Assembly (NCBI GenBank): GCA_012931725.1
Contig: CM022949.1
Coordinates: 10,948,928-11,012,927 of the forward strand
Length of the DNA stretch: 64,000 nucleotides
Source of the DNA: Litsea cubeba
Lineage: Eukaryota; Streptophyta; Magnoliopsida; Laurales; Lauraceae
Direction: 5' to 3'
This document shows, piece by piece, positions 22,393 through 35,700 of this stretch. Both the position numbers and the translations under genes were made by a program. The notes under the pieces were generated by a model, which was not told where the DNA came from, made no database searches, and worked only from the letters and a program-made list of their open reading frames with translations. Position 1 is the stretch's first letter; each line of letters opens with the position of its first letter.

Positions 22393-25300
22393 AGAAGTGA
22401 TGTACATTGACAATGACAAGGAGCTTATGCTATATTTGAAGATAATAGCTATTATTTTAGACCTCAGGCTTTAGAATTTCAACAAGAGTATGTCTCTATG
22501 TTGCTAGAGAACTTGGTGACTGATGTTGCATGGAGATGGCAAGACTGTACTGTAAAAGTAAGCAAATTTGCTTCCATGTCGCTTTTTAAGTAACTATGTC
22601 AATGTGACAATGGTGTGTTTCTGCCATCCCTGTATGTGATTTGTTAGTGTAGTACTATTCTGATTCCCATTGCTTTAATGCAAATGGCTGTGAATGTTAC
22701 GAATTTGTTATATTTCTAATAATCTTTACTATTATATTCTGCAATGTGTTCTGCTTCTAACATTAATGTTGATGGATGTTCTACAGAAATGTTATGGTGA
22801 ATCTATATCAGGCTTTAAATGACCGTGCTATTAGTATTTTGAATATCCTATTGTTATTGTCCTCCTGCAGTTTCTCAGGGTCAGGGAATTTATATTGGTC
22901 TTAGAGTCTGTCATTGTGGTGAACCCTGTCACATTGGGAACCGGATCCCCTGCTTCGTCCAAACAGGGACGAATCAGAGGGTGCCACGCGAGGGGGCGGT
23001 GGAAAGAGATGTCTCTTTCATCCACCCCCACTTCCGTCCCCCTCGCGTGGTGCCCTCTGATTCCTGTTTGGACGAAACACGGGATCCGGACTCCTGTCAT
23101 TGCGGTTTGTCATTTTATTGCAGGTGATAGGACATTCAGGCCTTCAGCTTCAACTAATTTAAAAGTCAAGCAGTGGCACAATTCACTGGCAATGAACTTG
23201 ATTTCCGTGTTTTGGCCTTGATTGTGTTTCTTGAAACATTCTCTGGATCAAAATTCCATAATGCCCTCAATTGCTATGAGTTTCAGTTCCGTACACCCCT
23301 TCCCTCTTAGGCCCATCTGATGCATATTGAAATTGGCCGTTTGGTTTGTAAACCAGTTTTGCCCGTAAAGTTTTAGGGAAGAGTATTCAACATATTGTAT
23401 TTGTCGATCTTTTGATTGGGTCAAACAGTGGTCATAGTTCAGACCAGTAGTTGAACTGGCTCAAACAAAACCAGTTCCTTCTCCAATTTGCTTTCTGGTC
23501 CAATTTTAACTTTAATACCTCAAATTTGACAGTTTACAAGTGTAGTATATTGTATTTTTGGGACTAATAGTAAATAATGGCAGAATTAGTGTCAAATTCA
23601 AGTGAATGAATATATCCATATATAGGCAATGAGAGGATTTCATGCTTCATTTGATTTCTACTTCCATGGGAAAGAGGAATCCTATCCTACTCTTTTATAG
23701 CAAATTGAAATCCTCTATCAACAAAAATCAATTCATAAGAAAAATGTGTCATACCAAACAATGGGACCGTGTAGTTTCCTTTAATGTGAAATTTTCTTGT
23801 CACACAAATACACCTTGACATTATAAAATTGATCTAGATGCTCATCGGAATTGTGTTGAAAGATGAGGATGGGTTCTGTTAAATGAGTTATCCACACACC
23901 CCAAACATTAGCGGCACCTATAAGAACACCATATAAGAGCATAGGTCGTGAATTACCCGGTTTCCAACTTCTTTGAGCTTTGATTTCTTCTCGACAGCCT
24001 GAACGGGGCCATCAAAATGGAGCCTTTGTCATGTGCATGGGTGCCTCAAAAAATGGCAGAAAAGTTGAGCCTGTGGAGCAGGCACTCGCATAGGGTGGGT
24101 TTGTAGAATGTTGAATTTTGGACATGTCACCTCAGCTTCTTTCTAGAGAGGGCAAAGTTATATTTTCAAACCTCCCCTTTAAAATGATAATTCCACTTAA
24201 TAGTGTAAAACTACACCAATCCATTTTCAAGATTCATTTGCCTTCCAATTCTTGGCAACGCTTCAAATCATTGACAACCTCTGTTTGTAATATTTTTTTT
24301 CTTTTCCATTTTCAGTGTACAAAACTGAGTCCTTACTGTTTGGTCAAGTCCAACCATTAATATCTTACATCTTGTGTGGATAGTGGATAGACCCATTTTG
24401 TGCAAATCAATAAATCCATCTCAGATTTGTATTGCTTTTAGGGCTGTCAATGGACTGGAGCCAGCACCCAAGCTTGTGTGGAAATTACTTCTCACCAAAG
24501 AAAAGGGGTTGGCTGAAGAGGATGCGGACGGGGATAGTAACAGTAGATCTTAAGACGTGCAACCTATCGGAGGATTTGGCATAAGATAAATTGAAATGGA
24601 GAAATAAGTTTCATGTAGTCGACCCTAACATAGTTAGGACAGTGCTTTGATGATGATGATTGGACTAAAGCCAGGTGGTTGTTTAATGCCAGATTTGACC
24701 ATGGTGGGGCCCACAAAAGAGGACATCACATTATCAGTATTTAGTTTGTTTTTACCGGTGATGATGATGATGATAAGTTGTGTCTAGGGGTGTAAATGAG
24801 CCAAGTTGAGCTGAGGTACCTGAGTCAAGCTTGGCTTGATGATTGGATGTGCCAAATCTGACAGCATAGACTCTTCACTTCAGGTAGATTGGTTGCAATG
24901 CGTAATAAGCTTAAGCTCGACTCAAATTCAAATACGACATATACCTAATCATCACTTGTGTAAGCACCGTTAGAGCATCACTCTATGAGACACCACTTTG
25001 ACCACCAATCAAAGGGAATGATGGGGAGGCCTATGTATGAATAAGGTTGGTTTGGATATTAGAAGGGCAAGCCCACATAGGTCAAATCTGGTGTTTGGGC
25101 TTCAGCAAGGAGTGATCAAGAGATGTTCATTTCTCATCTTACCATACCCCATTTAACTAGTACTTGGTTTTAAATAGACTTTTGTAATGAACATATCTAG
25201 TATTTTATCAAAATCATTACTCTGAAATGTATGTCAATCTCATCCCAGGTGGGGGTCTGCATTGCTTTCAATCATCATCATCTTAGCCTTGTCCCGTCGT

Positions 25301-26017
25301 TAAATTGAAATCTGGCTATTAAAAACTGTTAAGTTCTAATTTGAGAATTCAGGACATGGCTTTCAATGATGATGACATTCCTTTAGTCAAAAAAAAAAAG
25401 TTAATTAAATGTTCTGCATAATAAATATGTTCTCATAATTATTATATAATACATCTATCTTAAATTTTTTTTTTTTAAATATCCAAACTCAAACTCAAGC
25501 CCAATTGTCAGGCCAACTTGCATGCATAATAACCATCCAAGATCAGTCATGATCTAGAACTCACAAGTCCAGATGATCGCGGATAACAATGTTTGCCTAC
25601 AGGACAAGATCAATCCCCTTCTCATATGATATGAGAAAAGCAGTTTCTGAGGCTTTCCTTTTTCTTGAATGTGTTGAAGTTAAGGGAACTTGGAAAGGAG
25701 CTTACTGCAGTATGGAAAGCTTTTCAAAGCCTAGAAAACAATAATATAGCCAAATAGAAGCCACTTATGAATTAAAGAACAGTTTTCTACAATTGAAATA
25801 AAGAAACTAATGAAAGCTCAAAACCTTATTATATTAGAGAGAAGAAAAAGTGAAAACATGAGAAATTTTATTCTTCCAAATCCAACTGGGACAAGAACGA
25901 CTATTGCTAAAGTGACCTGCTAGAATGATGGATACACCCATGTGCTCTGCTTGCTAAAGAGTGGAGAAATATAAAGCAGTGGATGTAGCCGTGGGGGGTG
26001 GGTGATGAGGAGGAAGC
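22393..26017. other. Intergenic region between the Pumilio remnant and annexin
   Basis: No coding gene is seen. It holds the hairpin element at 22941-23089, short (GATGAT)n runs near 24650 and 24760, and a possible old hAT-like remnant starting TAGGGGTGTAAATGAGCC near 24787. Confidence 0.7.
22941..23089. repeat. 149-bp near-perfect inverted repeat (fold-back element)
   Basis: The left arm, starting CCGGATCCCCTG, is the reverse complement of the right arm ending GGGATCCGG. Pairing runs through TTCGTCCAAACAGG and CACGCGAGGGGG with small bulges, leaving a short loop near AAGAGATGTCTCTTTC. It is GC-rich in AT-rich surroundings, so it looks inserted. Fold-back MITE or small-RNA precursor are both possible. 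Confidence 0.85.
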
Positions 26018-29000
26018 TCATGAGCTCTCATGTCCAATCAAGGCAAGAAGGAAGTCTTCATAATCCCCAGTTGTGTCCTTCACAATGGCGCTATCCAGAG
26101 GAACACTGTTGCGTTGCTGGTACTCATCTTTTATTGCTTTCATATCCACTTCAGCCCGCGTGGTGATGACTCTGGTCAGAGCTCCCTCATCTGTTCCCAT
26201 CTTATTGATCGCCAACCGAATGACCTTCTCGAAGTATTTTTCGGGGCAATTCATGCACCGAATTATTGATCTCAGCGCTGATAGGAAATCGTCTTTAGGA
26301 TCAGACTTCAGATCCTGAAAGAAAACAATCTTCAAAAGTTCACTAACAAGCTAAAATGACACCATGGTTGGCACATTTGGTTGTTTTGCCTGAACCACAA
26401 GAGGCTTGAATGCCATGGGTTTATAGAAATCCAAAACCCCACCAAAAATTGCAATCAATTCCTGCTAGAATACTCAAGACCATTTGTGATTTGGGGGTGC
26501 ACATCCAAACACCATTTTCTTATCATTTCAGCATGAATCTTACACAACAAAAAAAAAAAAAAGAACAGTACTACTAAAATGTTCAGTTTGAACAAACCTT
26601 GTTGATTGCAGTCCCAAATTCATTGTTGTAATGATTGAATGTTGCATTCAGCTGTGCTTTGCTCCTTGTAGTTAGAATCCTGATTAGTTCCTCATGTTTA
26701 TAGATGTTTCCCTTGATCTTTTCATTCAGTATCTGCGCTTCTGATTTTGCTAGACTCATGTCCACCTCTGGACCCTCATATCGGTGTGAGCTCACAAGAG
26801 CTACCAAAAGCTGGACTAGGGAGTGAAGTAACAGTTAAAAGATAGCAATTAGAGTTTACACTATGCAAGATAAATGAATATTCCAAAAGTCTGATTTTCC
26901 CTTCCTATCAAAAAGTGTTATTTTCACAATATATATTGGAACAAATTGCATGAAAAAAAGATCAGAACAAGTTAAATGATGCTCAACAAAACAAATGGTG
27001 TGCCACCGTGTTTCCAAGTCTAAGGTAAGGCTCATACCTTACGGAAGTCGCCCTCAGTATGAGCTGCAACATCTTCCTCAAGAGATTTCTTATAACGAAC
27101 ATGATACGCTTGCCTTACCAGAAACAGTTCATGGGAAGATCTTGCACATGCTATTTCTATAAGAACACGGTTGCTAGAATTCCACTTCCTTGCAGCATCA
27201 TTAGCCAATAACGCAAGTCGATCATAAGGATCCAACGACCAAAGCAAAACTGCTCTCTGATCAAAGAAATATATGTGAAACTATGAACATTCTCAGATTA
27301 TAAGCACAGGCAGAATATAAACAAAAAAAATACAATTAGCTTGCCAACTTTATCTCTAGATTGTAGCAGACCCCGTTCTAATGAAGCTTCCATACATTCA
27401 ATTTTCAGATGGTAAAAGAAAAACAAAGAAAATGAACATTAAAAAAAGATCTTTCTATTATTATTTAGTTACTGTAAAATTGAATTTGATTTTGGTCAAA
27501 TGCGTGAGGGAGTCTGAAAATTCTCATCAATGGCTAAATATACATTAGATTTAGAGGCATATATACAGTATGTGGGTGCTGCTAAATAGCATGCTTAAAA
27601 AGCATGGGTACCGGGAAACTCATTCTCCCTCAACCACAGCATTTCCTGCTTCCTGTTTAATACATCCATTTCATGTTTCAACATCAATGTAATCCACCAA
27701 GCATGCAAAATGAGTTGATTCATTTTCTTTCTAATGTTCATTTCTCAGTCTAGCAACTAACTAATGATTGTAGATTTGTAGCAGCTTTCATACCGCTCTT
27801 GTTAATGTATGGGACACTTGTGTCAAATTACATCTCAAAATAAAATCAACATACTGAAAAAAGGAACCTGTATTATGGATTTAGAACTGATTCATTGTGG
27901 GAGCCAACTTTAAGAAGGAAAGGCCTTGTTAAACCTATGTTTTTCAAATGTCTAAATATGATCATAGTGTTAGAAAGAATATATATCATCTGACTTTCTG
28001 CATGCATTTTTCAGTCATGATTTCAGGACCTTTGGCAACTTTTGTCAACAACTCAGATGTACTTCTCTGTAGTCAAAGTATCGAACTTCATCAATCAAAT
28101 GACAAATTGGTTATATTGTGGCCTTGTAGTTAGTTTGAGTAATGGAAGAGAAAAAGGAATAAACTGACCTCAAAATCACTGGTAAGTTCTTTCTCTAGTG
28201 ATTTGAGGAGATCTTCGCTGTATGTTTCAAAGTAGGTTTGACGGATACACTTGCGCTGTGCTGCATTCCTGTGACCCAATATGGATATGATCGACCCTTC
28301 ATTTGTTCCCCATCCTGCATGAATCGATCAAAATAACATACCATCATTCCAATCCGAACACGAAGTATGTATTTCAATAAAAAATGCTAGTGTAATTGGG
28401 ATCAAATACTGTAGTAATAGTAATGTTAAAAATATTCATCTCAGATAATAGCATCTTAATTAATGTGCAAGATCCAATTGAAGGTGGTATTCCCAAAAGA
28501 GGGTAGATCTATTTCAGACAGATTTTTACTCCAAATACTCCTGACTGTAGAACTTCAATCAAGATACTAATACTATTTGAGAAAAGAGTTGAACATGTGT
28601 GCTCTTCTTTGGGGTCCCATCTAGGATAAACCACCAATTATAGGAGGAATAAGAGCATACATTAGATTGCTTATGGCTGAGATATCAACCTAATTGTTGA
28701 TTGAAGCCTTCAAAATGAATGGTCTAAACTGTAAAATTAATCTAGTGGCTATGAAATTTCAATCAGAGTGGTGTTTTACATATAAAAATCCAAGATCAGC
28801 CTTCTATATTCCTCTTCCCTTTGGATGATGGTGGGACTTAGAGGAGGCCGACTATGCAGCTGATAGGCCATTGTGGATGCAATGTGATTATGAGTGTGAT
28901 CATACCTCAACAATAAAAATAAATAATTATTTTTAAGATGATTAAAATTAATAACTTCATCTTTATCATTTTTATTGTTGTTGCTGGAGGAGCTGACCAT

Positions 29001-29571
29001 ACTCTCCAGTCAGGTCAACTCATATCTGTAATTCTGGATACATGGGACCCCTGTAGCAGAGATCTTGATTGTTTGAAAGATGATCCATCTAGCCACTTTC
29101 AATTATATGGGCTTGAAATTCACTTGGTAATCACTATCAGATTGGATAGACCATCAAACAACTTGATCATCAAATCCCATGATGAAGTATTTTTTTTTAA
29201 TAAATTATAACTTTGTACAATGGGGCCAATTCTGTATACAAATGGGGGCATTTATAAATGGGTGAGCAGCCAACCTATACATAGAGGTGCAAATCTTCAC
29301 GATCATCATTAAAACCTTATGCCAACTATATTGGGTTAGCTACATCAATTCTATTTCACCATTTCAATCAATCATAAGCCAAGTTCTCATGTATACAAAA
29401 ACAAAAGGTTTAGAAAGATTAAAAAAAAAAACTAAACCAAATGAAAATAACCATCAAATTAAGAGGAAACAAAAGTAGATGTGGAGAAGAGAAACCTTGA
29501 ACTGCTTTTCGCAGCTGCTCGCAGTCCTCAGCCGGAGAAGGAACAGAATTGGGAATTATCACAGTCGACAT
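26018..29571 (-). CDS. Plant annexin (D1/D2 or RJ4-like), five exons
   Basis: Coding exons on the minus strand are 29496-29571, 28169-28314, 27038-27256, 26598-26810 and 26018-26314. All have GT/AG borders and matching phases, giving exactly 316 residues, the usual plant annexin length. Start MSTVIIPNSVPSPAEDCEQL. Repeat 1 has the type II calcium loop GWGTNEG, the motif HRNAAQRKCIRQ and DFERAVLLWSLDP; repeat 4 has MGTDEG with the matching acid in DTTGDYEDFLLALIG. Repeats 2 and 3 lack a clear GxGT loop, normal for plants. Annexins bind acidic phospholipids in a calcium-dependent way at membranes and act in secretion and stress responses. No defect seen. A minus-strand CTTATATA lies only about 50 bp upstream of the ATG, so the leader would be short. 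The split between D1, D2 and RJ4 types is uncertain. Confidence 0.95.
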
Positions 29572-29626
29572 GGTTGGCCTCTCTCTCTTCTTCTAATGTT
29601 ATAATGAGATGGTATGCATATATAAG

Positions 29627-29642
29627 AAGAAGAAGAAGAAGA

Positions 29643-29680
<38 letters not shown>
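29627..29680. repeat. (GAA)n and (GA)n microsatellite in the annexin promoter
   Basis: AGAAGAAGAAG repeats are followed by about 16 GA units, directly upstream of the annexin gene. On the gene strand this is a CT-rich tract, common in plant core promoters. Open frames across it are artefacts. Confidence 0.9.
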
Positions 29681-29683
<3 letters not shown>

Positions 29684-29865
29684 TACAATGAAAGGCATCT
29701 ATTTATGGGGTGGTGGAGATCTACTTTCATGCAAATTTCCGCAATTAATGGCTACAAGATCGAAGTTGTGGAAAATTTCCAAATAGAGAACATTCAAAAC
29801 TAGTCATTTTTTTTTTTTTGCTTCTGTATGAAGAATAAAAAATTTATATTTTAAAAAGATAAAAT

Positions 29866-29938
29866 CGACTCTGCTGGGGATCGAACCCAGAATCTCTGGT
29901 TCCGTAGACCAGCGCCTTATCCATTGGGCCACAGAGTC
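29866..29938 (-). tRNA. tRNA-Arg (anticodon ACG)
   Basis: The minus strand reads a 73-nt tRNA without CCA: acceptor GACTCTG pairs with CAGAGTC, discriminator G, D-arm with GCCCAATGGATAAGGC, anticodon stem CTGGT/ACCAG with loop CTACGGA (anticodon ACG), and T-arm CTGGGTTCGATCCCCAG. All stems pair without mismatch. The A-box and B-box are intact, and a T-run (AAAA on the plus strand at 29861-29864) follows at once as Pol III terminator. It matches the nuclear tRNA-Arg(ACG) of plants. Confidence 0.97.
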
Positions 29939-30045
29939 TCTGTGTGAACTTCAAATGTGTATGATTTACATAAATGAAAAAGCTTCAATGCAATCTTGAG
30001 ATTGCTCCATGTTATTAGTTCTAGGGATTTCAACTGGCAGTCATT

Positions 30046-30471
30046 TTATTGTGTAGGGATGGATGATGAGAGTAGAGAGACAAATGTGCTCAAATTCGGC
30101 TCAAAACCACAAACCCTCATCTCTTTGAAAAGCCCAAGTGATTCATCAATCTGAAAATGTCTGCCGTAAGTAGAAATCATCGAATTCCAAGAAACCAAGT
30201 TTCGTGTAGGCATTTCTTCGAACAATTGGCGGGAAGAAGCCAATTCCGAGCATTTTGAGTACATATCTATCAAAGCTGTTGGAACAAAGACATCCTGTTG
30301 GAAACCCAATAAGAATGTGTGGGCATGGATCTTTTTGCCATCTATTAGCAAATTTAGCTTGGCACAGGCCTTGGCAACATAGGGGAAGGTGAAGTTTCCC
30401 CCATATATAAATATATATATTTTCTGTTTAGTTGAAATAAGGGTTCCGACTGAAAACATGATTAATGTCAA
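30046..30471 (-). pseudogene. PPR gene fragment (PLS class)
   Basis: About 110 residues of PPR sequence: FTFPYVAKACAKL, GKKIHAHTFLLGF, VFVPTALIDMYSKC, RNLVSWNSMISTYGRH and PNLSTFVSLLS. These are consecutive L, S and P-type motifs of the plant PLS class. There is no transit peptide, E or DYW domain, and the frame stops shortly after the last motif, so this is a fragment. It is not part of MEF9: the motif order and the HAHTFLLGF segment differ. It lies on the opposite strand about 240 bp before duplication copy B. Confidence 0.75.
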
Positions 30472-30756
30472 GTCAACTACAATAGCATCTCAGTGTTCAT
30501 TAACATTTTTAACCATGTGATCAATCATATGGTGGGACCCACACCTACTCGGGAGACGTGCCGCTGTCTAGGTGGGACCCGGTGTTAATTTTTTCGGGTC
30601 ATGTAGAGAACTTGACAATGAGAATGGAGGGGATTCTCTTTCAAACGCTCCCGCGGCCCCGCCACATTTCGTCGAACAGCTCGAGTTCGAGTTCGAGTCC
30701 TCCCGTGCAGTTTTTCGGCTGTCCGAATTCAAAACCGAGCGTTTGAATCGGATTCC

Positions 30757-32778
30757 ATGGCGGCGGAGGTATTGATCTCTCTGCAGCAGCAGCAGCGGCG
30801 GCGGCTATATGTCACCTTGACGCCTCCTTGACGGCCGAAGGGTGTTCGACGAAATGCCCAGTCGAAATGTCATCACCTGGAACTCTATGATAAGAGGGTA
30901 TGTTCAGTCGGGCGAGCTTGTACGCCCACGCAAGTTGTTTGATGAAATGCCCGAAAGAGATGTGGTGTCGTGGAATGTGATGATATCTGGATATGTTTCC
31001 TGCAGAGGCAGCATCGAGCATATTGATGAACGGAGTTACCTGTTTGATCGAATGCCGCGAAGAGATCCTGTTTCTTGGAATACGATGATTAGTGGGTATG
31101 CACGGAGTGGAAGGATAGAAGATGCGTTGAGCCATTTTAACCAAATGCCTGAAAGAAATGTTTTTTCTTGGAATGCCATGATTACTGGGTTTCTTCACAA
31201 TGGAGATGTTAGGATGGCAATTGAGACATTTGAGAGAATGCCCAATAGAGATTCAGCTTCTCTGAGCGCTCTTGTTTCTGGTCTCGTTCAAAATGGGAAG
31301 TTGGAAGAGGCAGAGGATGTTTTGGTTATGACTAGGATGGTGAATAGTGAAGTGAATGTCATCGATGCTTATAACACATTGGTTGCTGGGTATGGTCAGA
31401 CTGGAAGAGTTGAAAAAGCTCGCAAACAGTTCAACCAGATCCCTTTCAGAAAATATCAAGAAGAGGAAGAAGATAGCAAGATGACTGAGAACACTGGTAG
31501 TTTTGAAAGAAACATCATGTCATGGAATTCTATGATCATGTGCTATATTAAAGTTGGAGATACCTTGGCTGCACGTAAATTATTTGATGAGATGCCAGTA
31601 AGAGATGTAGTTTCGTGGAACACCATGATCAGTGGCTATGTTCATACCTTAAATATTGAAGGAGCGGAATCACTTTTGATTAAATGCCAGAGCGCGACAC
31701 ATGGTCATGGAATTCCATGATCTCAGGATATGCACACTTGCACAGAGCGGGGAATTGGAGACTGCACGTGGTTTCTTTGAAAGAATGCCACAAAAGAGTC
31801 TGGTTTCATGGAACTCGATGATAGCAGGGTATGAGCATAATGGAGACTATGAAAGTGCAATGGCTCTCTTCATTCAGATGCAATCAATTGGTGAGAAGCC
31901 AGATAGACACACTTATTCCTCCATACTCGGTGCATGTGCTGTGCTCACAGCCCTCAATCAGGGAATGCAAATTCATCAGCGTGTCACAAAAACAGTTATT
32001 GCAGATGTTCCAATAAAAAATGCACTCGTCACAATGTACGCAAGGTGTGGGAACATAAGGACGCTAGGTCCATCTTTCACAACATGAAAACACTGAAAGA
32101 TGTTGTTTCATGGAACGCTATGATTGGAGGTTATGCTGAGTATGGCTTTGCCGTGAAGCTCTTGAGTTTTTTGGAGAAATGAAGGCAATGAAGGTCTGGC
32201 CGACATACATTACATTTATATCTGTCTTGAATGCATGTGCCCATTCAGGGCTAGTGGCCGAAGGCCGGAGACAGTTTGACTCAATGGTTCATGATTTTGG
32301 AATTGCCACCAAGAGTTGAGCACTTTGCTTCTCTGGTGGATGTCATTGGCCGACACGGGCAGGTGAAAGATGCCATGGAACTGATTGCTACAATGCCCGT
32401 CAAGCTAGACGGAGCTGTATGGGGAGCGTTGCTTGGTGCTTGTAGGGTTCATAATGACTTGGATTTGGCACGGGTTGCAGCAAAGGCACTGATACTTGCC
32501 GAACCTGAGAGTTCTGCACCATACGTGTTGCTTTACAACATGTATGCAGATGCGGGGAGGTGGGATGATGCAGCAGAATTGAGATGATAATAATATTCGG
32601 AAACAACCTGGTTATAGCTGGATTGAGTTGCAATAGCAGAGTTCATGTATTTGTTTGCTGGCGATCAATCCCATCCCAACGCAAACCGATATCCTTGCAC
32701 TACTGGAGAGTTGCAATAGAGTTATAAAAGGATTTGGATTCTAAGATTCAACTTTCGCTCATCTTTGCTGGAGAGTAG
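30757..32778 (+). pseudogene. MEF9-like PPR pseudogene (copy B)
   Basis: This sequence aligns along all of MEF9-A but is broken many times. About 230 bp covering the start and N-terminus are missing (junction near 30812-30817). Further breaks against copy A: loss of two bases near 31676, giving an early stop; 8 bp extra at about 31733-31740; a deletion at about 32058; a one-base loss at about 32150; an extra base near 32306; an 11-base loss near 32585; and small indels at 32632, 32655 and 32684. The homopolymer that is short in copy A is full-length here (six A, 32015-32020). The PPR motifs are still readable piecewise, so decay is recent relative to the duplication. No working PPR protein is expected. 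Confidence 0.95.
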
Positions 32779-35700
32779 GTAAGGTAGTTTGAACATTTTT
32801 GTTGTATCCGACTGAAAGAAAGAAAAAAGACATTGAGACTGAGAACACCGAAGAATAGAGTGGGCAGTGGATGCATGAACAGGGGACAAATTCAAAGGCA
32901 AAATAACCAACTCATTAGACAATTACTGTCAAGATCTCTACAATTACAAAGCACGAACTAAGCTTCCTTTGATTCCCCAATCATGGGCTCTTTGCTTTGT
33001 TTGCAAAGTTGTTTGCAATGGTTTATAGAGTTTAGAAAGATCTCTATATCAAAAGAGCATGTTAGGTAGTTTGAACATTTCTATTGACATTTTCATATGC
33101 CAAAACAAACACTCAAGGACATCATATACAATAGCTGAAGTCTTAAAGATGAGAAGATATTTTTTCCCATCATATCTCATTCAGGTATAGTAATTTTACT
33201 GTCCAATAGTTGCTTCTATGTGCGATTACCACTTTCCGCATATATCTTTATTTGCTATTCACAATCATACACTAATACATAATGTATGTGTATTCCTATT
33301 CTTTTGTGTATTATTACATGCTTATAATCTATATCCATTCGTATGATATGTCCAAAACCCCTAGTCAATCCTTTACAGCAATTAATGTGTTAGTTTAAAC
33401 AAGTTAGACTCTTAGTTTTTGTTTTCATTTTTAATTATGGAAATTCCTTATTTGACTGTATTGACTCATAAATTTGTAATGCTGCCAATATTTGTAACTA
33501 TCAGACTATGAACTATTTATATTGCAATCTTGAGTCAAATGAAACTTGGAGATGCACCCATCTTCTAGCTTATCATTTAGGTTTTCAACATTTTTCTTCC
33601 ATAAGTAACAAAACAATGCTCTAGATAGTAACATGACATTCAGTACCCAATGCAAGATTAGTTGAATCCGCTGACAAACTACTTTATGCAGTCCTTGCCC
33701 ACACGATAAAATCCTAAAATTCAGTGTCTTAGCATATAGTAATTGCTAGAGACTGGTCCTGATAGATAGCTTGTTGACCCATAAGAAGCTTTAGGTATTT
33801 TGGGAACCACACCATGGGCAAGTGAAAGTTGAATGTCATTGGAGTTTCTCTAGAAACCCATGCCCATCTGGCATTGGTAATGCCCGAAGGAATTATGGTA
33901 GAGAATTGGCCCTGTTCTTACTCGCACACTCACGCACCCACCCAAGTCTCTCACCATCAGCGCTACTGCCAGGGATTGATCCCTTGTTCTTTCTGTGGAA
34001 GGGAGATACCTCACCAACTGAGCTACCAGTGGATTGGCAACTTGCAAAGTTGCATTATAGGTTTTATTCTGTCACCAATGTATTAAGTTCACTAGCTCTA
34101 CCAGGCCGCCTTTGAAGGGTTTGATTAATTGGATAATGAAGAAGTAAATATTCTTGCAACATGGAAGTGTGTAGGTTGATTTATTTCACTGGCTTCGCAG
34201 CGTCGATGATATGGAGATTTGCTTAATTTTCTATTGTCACATAGCATCTCAAATAATAGCAGAATTGCTTTCATATGATTATATAATCCACTGTTTTAAG
34301 TAACAAAACCTTTACTTCTCCAAAAGAAGGCATGAGTGTCCTGCATATAACAATTTCCAGATGGAGATTTGCTTAATTTTCTATTGTCATAGAACATCTC
34401 AAAGAATAAACAGAACTGCTATCATATATAAGTATATAACCCCCACTGTTTTGAGTAACAAAACCTTCTCGAAAATAGGGCATGAGTGTCCTGCATGTAA
34501 CACTTTGTAGGCATTCATACCTTGAAAGTCAATGATGTCTCATAGAACCCAGAGGGGAGAGAGAGCTTGCCATGCTACTTCACGTGCTGTGGATAACTGA
34601 TTTTAGCATGATGTGAGTTGTTGACCTTATTAGTTTCTGAAACTTTCTTTGACACAGGACTTGTAAGAATTGTGAATGCATGATTGAAGGATATATGCAT
34701 TAATTTTTGGATAAGGCAATATAAGCTCGCCGTGCTACTTCATGTGCTATGGATAACTGACTCATTTTAGCATGATGACAGAATTTGTTTGCCGAAACCT
34801 CAATTGAAGGATTTTCAGAGGCTTGCCCCTTTGATGATGGGTGCCCTTTTTAATCATCTTTCAGTGTTCTTCAATTTTCATTTGCATGGATGGAGAAGGT
34901 GGCTATGAACTAGGCTGTGGAGCTTTGTCAACATAATTATTACTTGCTCATATTAAAGAAATTGATGCTGTTTCCTTTTCAATTGTTAGAATTGGCTAAT
35001 TTGGTGTTGAAGTTTTAGATGATAATTACCCTTCCTAGATTGATAATATTGTATGAGTTTAAAGGAGCATTTGTCTATCCAACTCTTCAAATAAAATAAA
35101 ATAATGGCTAGGTGACAATTATTTTGAGCCCATGATCATTCTTAAAGAGCACAGATGTTCAAACGTGAAGGTAGCTAAAAAGATGGGTGGATTAGATTGA
35201 TTTTCTCTTTCATCATAGCTATTGAACAGTAATTGTATTTTAACAGTTTTAGATGGAGTGGGCAACTTTTGGATCTTTGTTGCGAGTAACCTTGCCATTC
35301 ATTTTTGCTCCTTTGCTGGATGATGAGGTATGTCGGATGAACATGATCATCCAATATATAGGCCACCAAAGGTGGAGATTACTTGTTGGCTTGGTAAGTG
35401 TGGCAATTAGAGAACTTTTGCTGTAACTAATATCCATCATGTATCTTCTCTTCCCATGTGTTAGATCATTTGACCCAAAGTTCGGTGGATTAAATGTAGG
35501 ATAGTTCCTATATTTGGATGAGAGATATGTTAGGATTTAAAAGGGAGAGAGATGTTAGGGACAGTAGTAGCATTGATATTGGGTTTTTGAATTAGAGAGA
35601 ATTGGATGGTCCAAGAGTATGTTCATAATGCTAGATTAATTGGGATTCAAATTCTGAGTTTAAATTTTATGCTGTCTAAAGATAGATTTCAGGGGATTGA

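Noticed and set aside
24787..25520. Possible hAT-like element starting TAGGGGTGTAAATGAGCC
   Set aside because: The start resembles a hAT end, but no matching inverted right end or target duplication was found.
29481..29803. Arg/Lys/Glu-rich frames next to the annexin start
   Set aside because: They read through the GAA/GA microsatellite and annexin exon 1 on the wrong strand.
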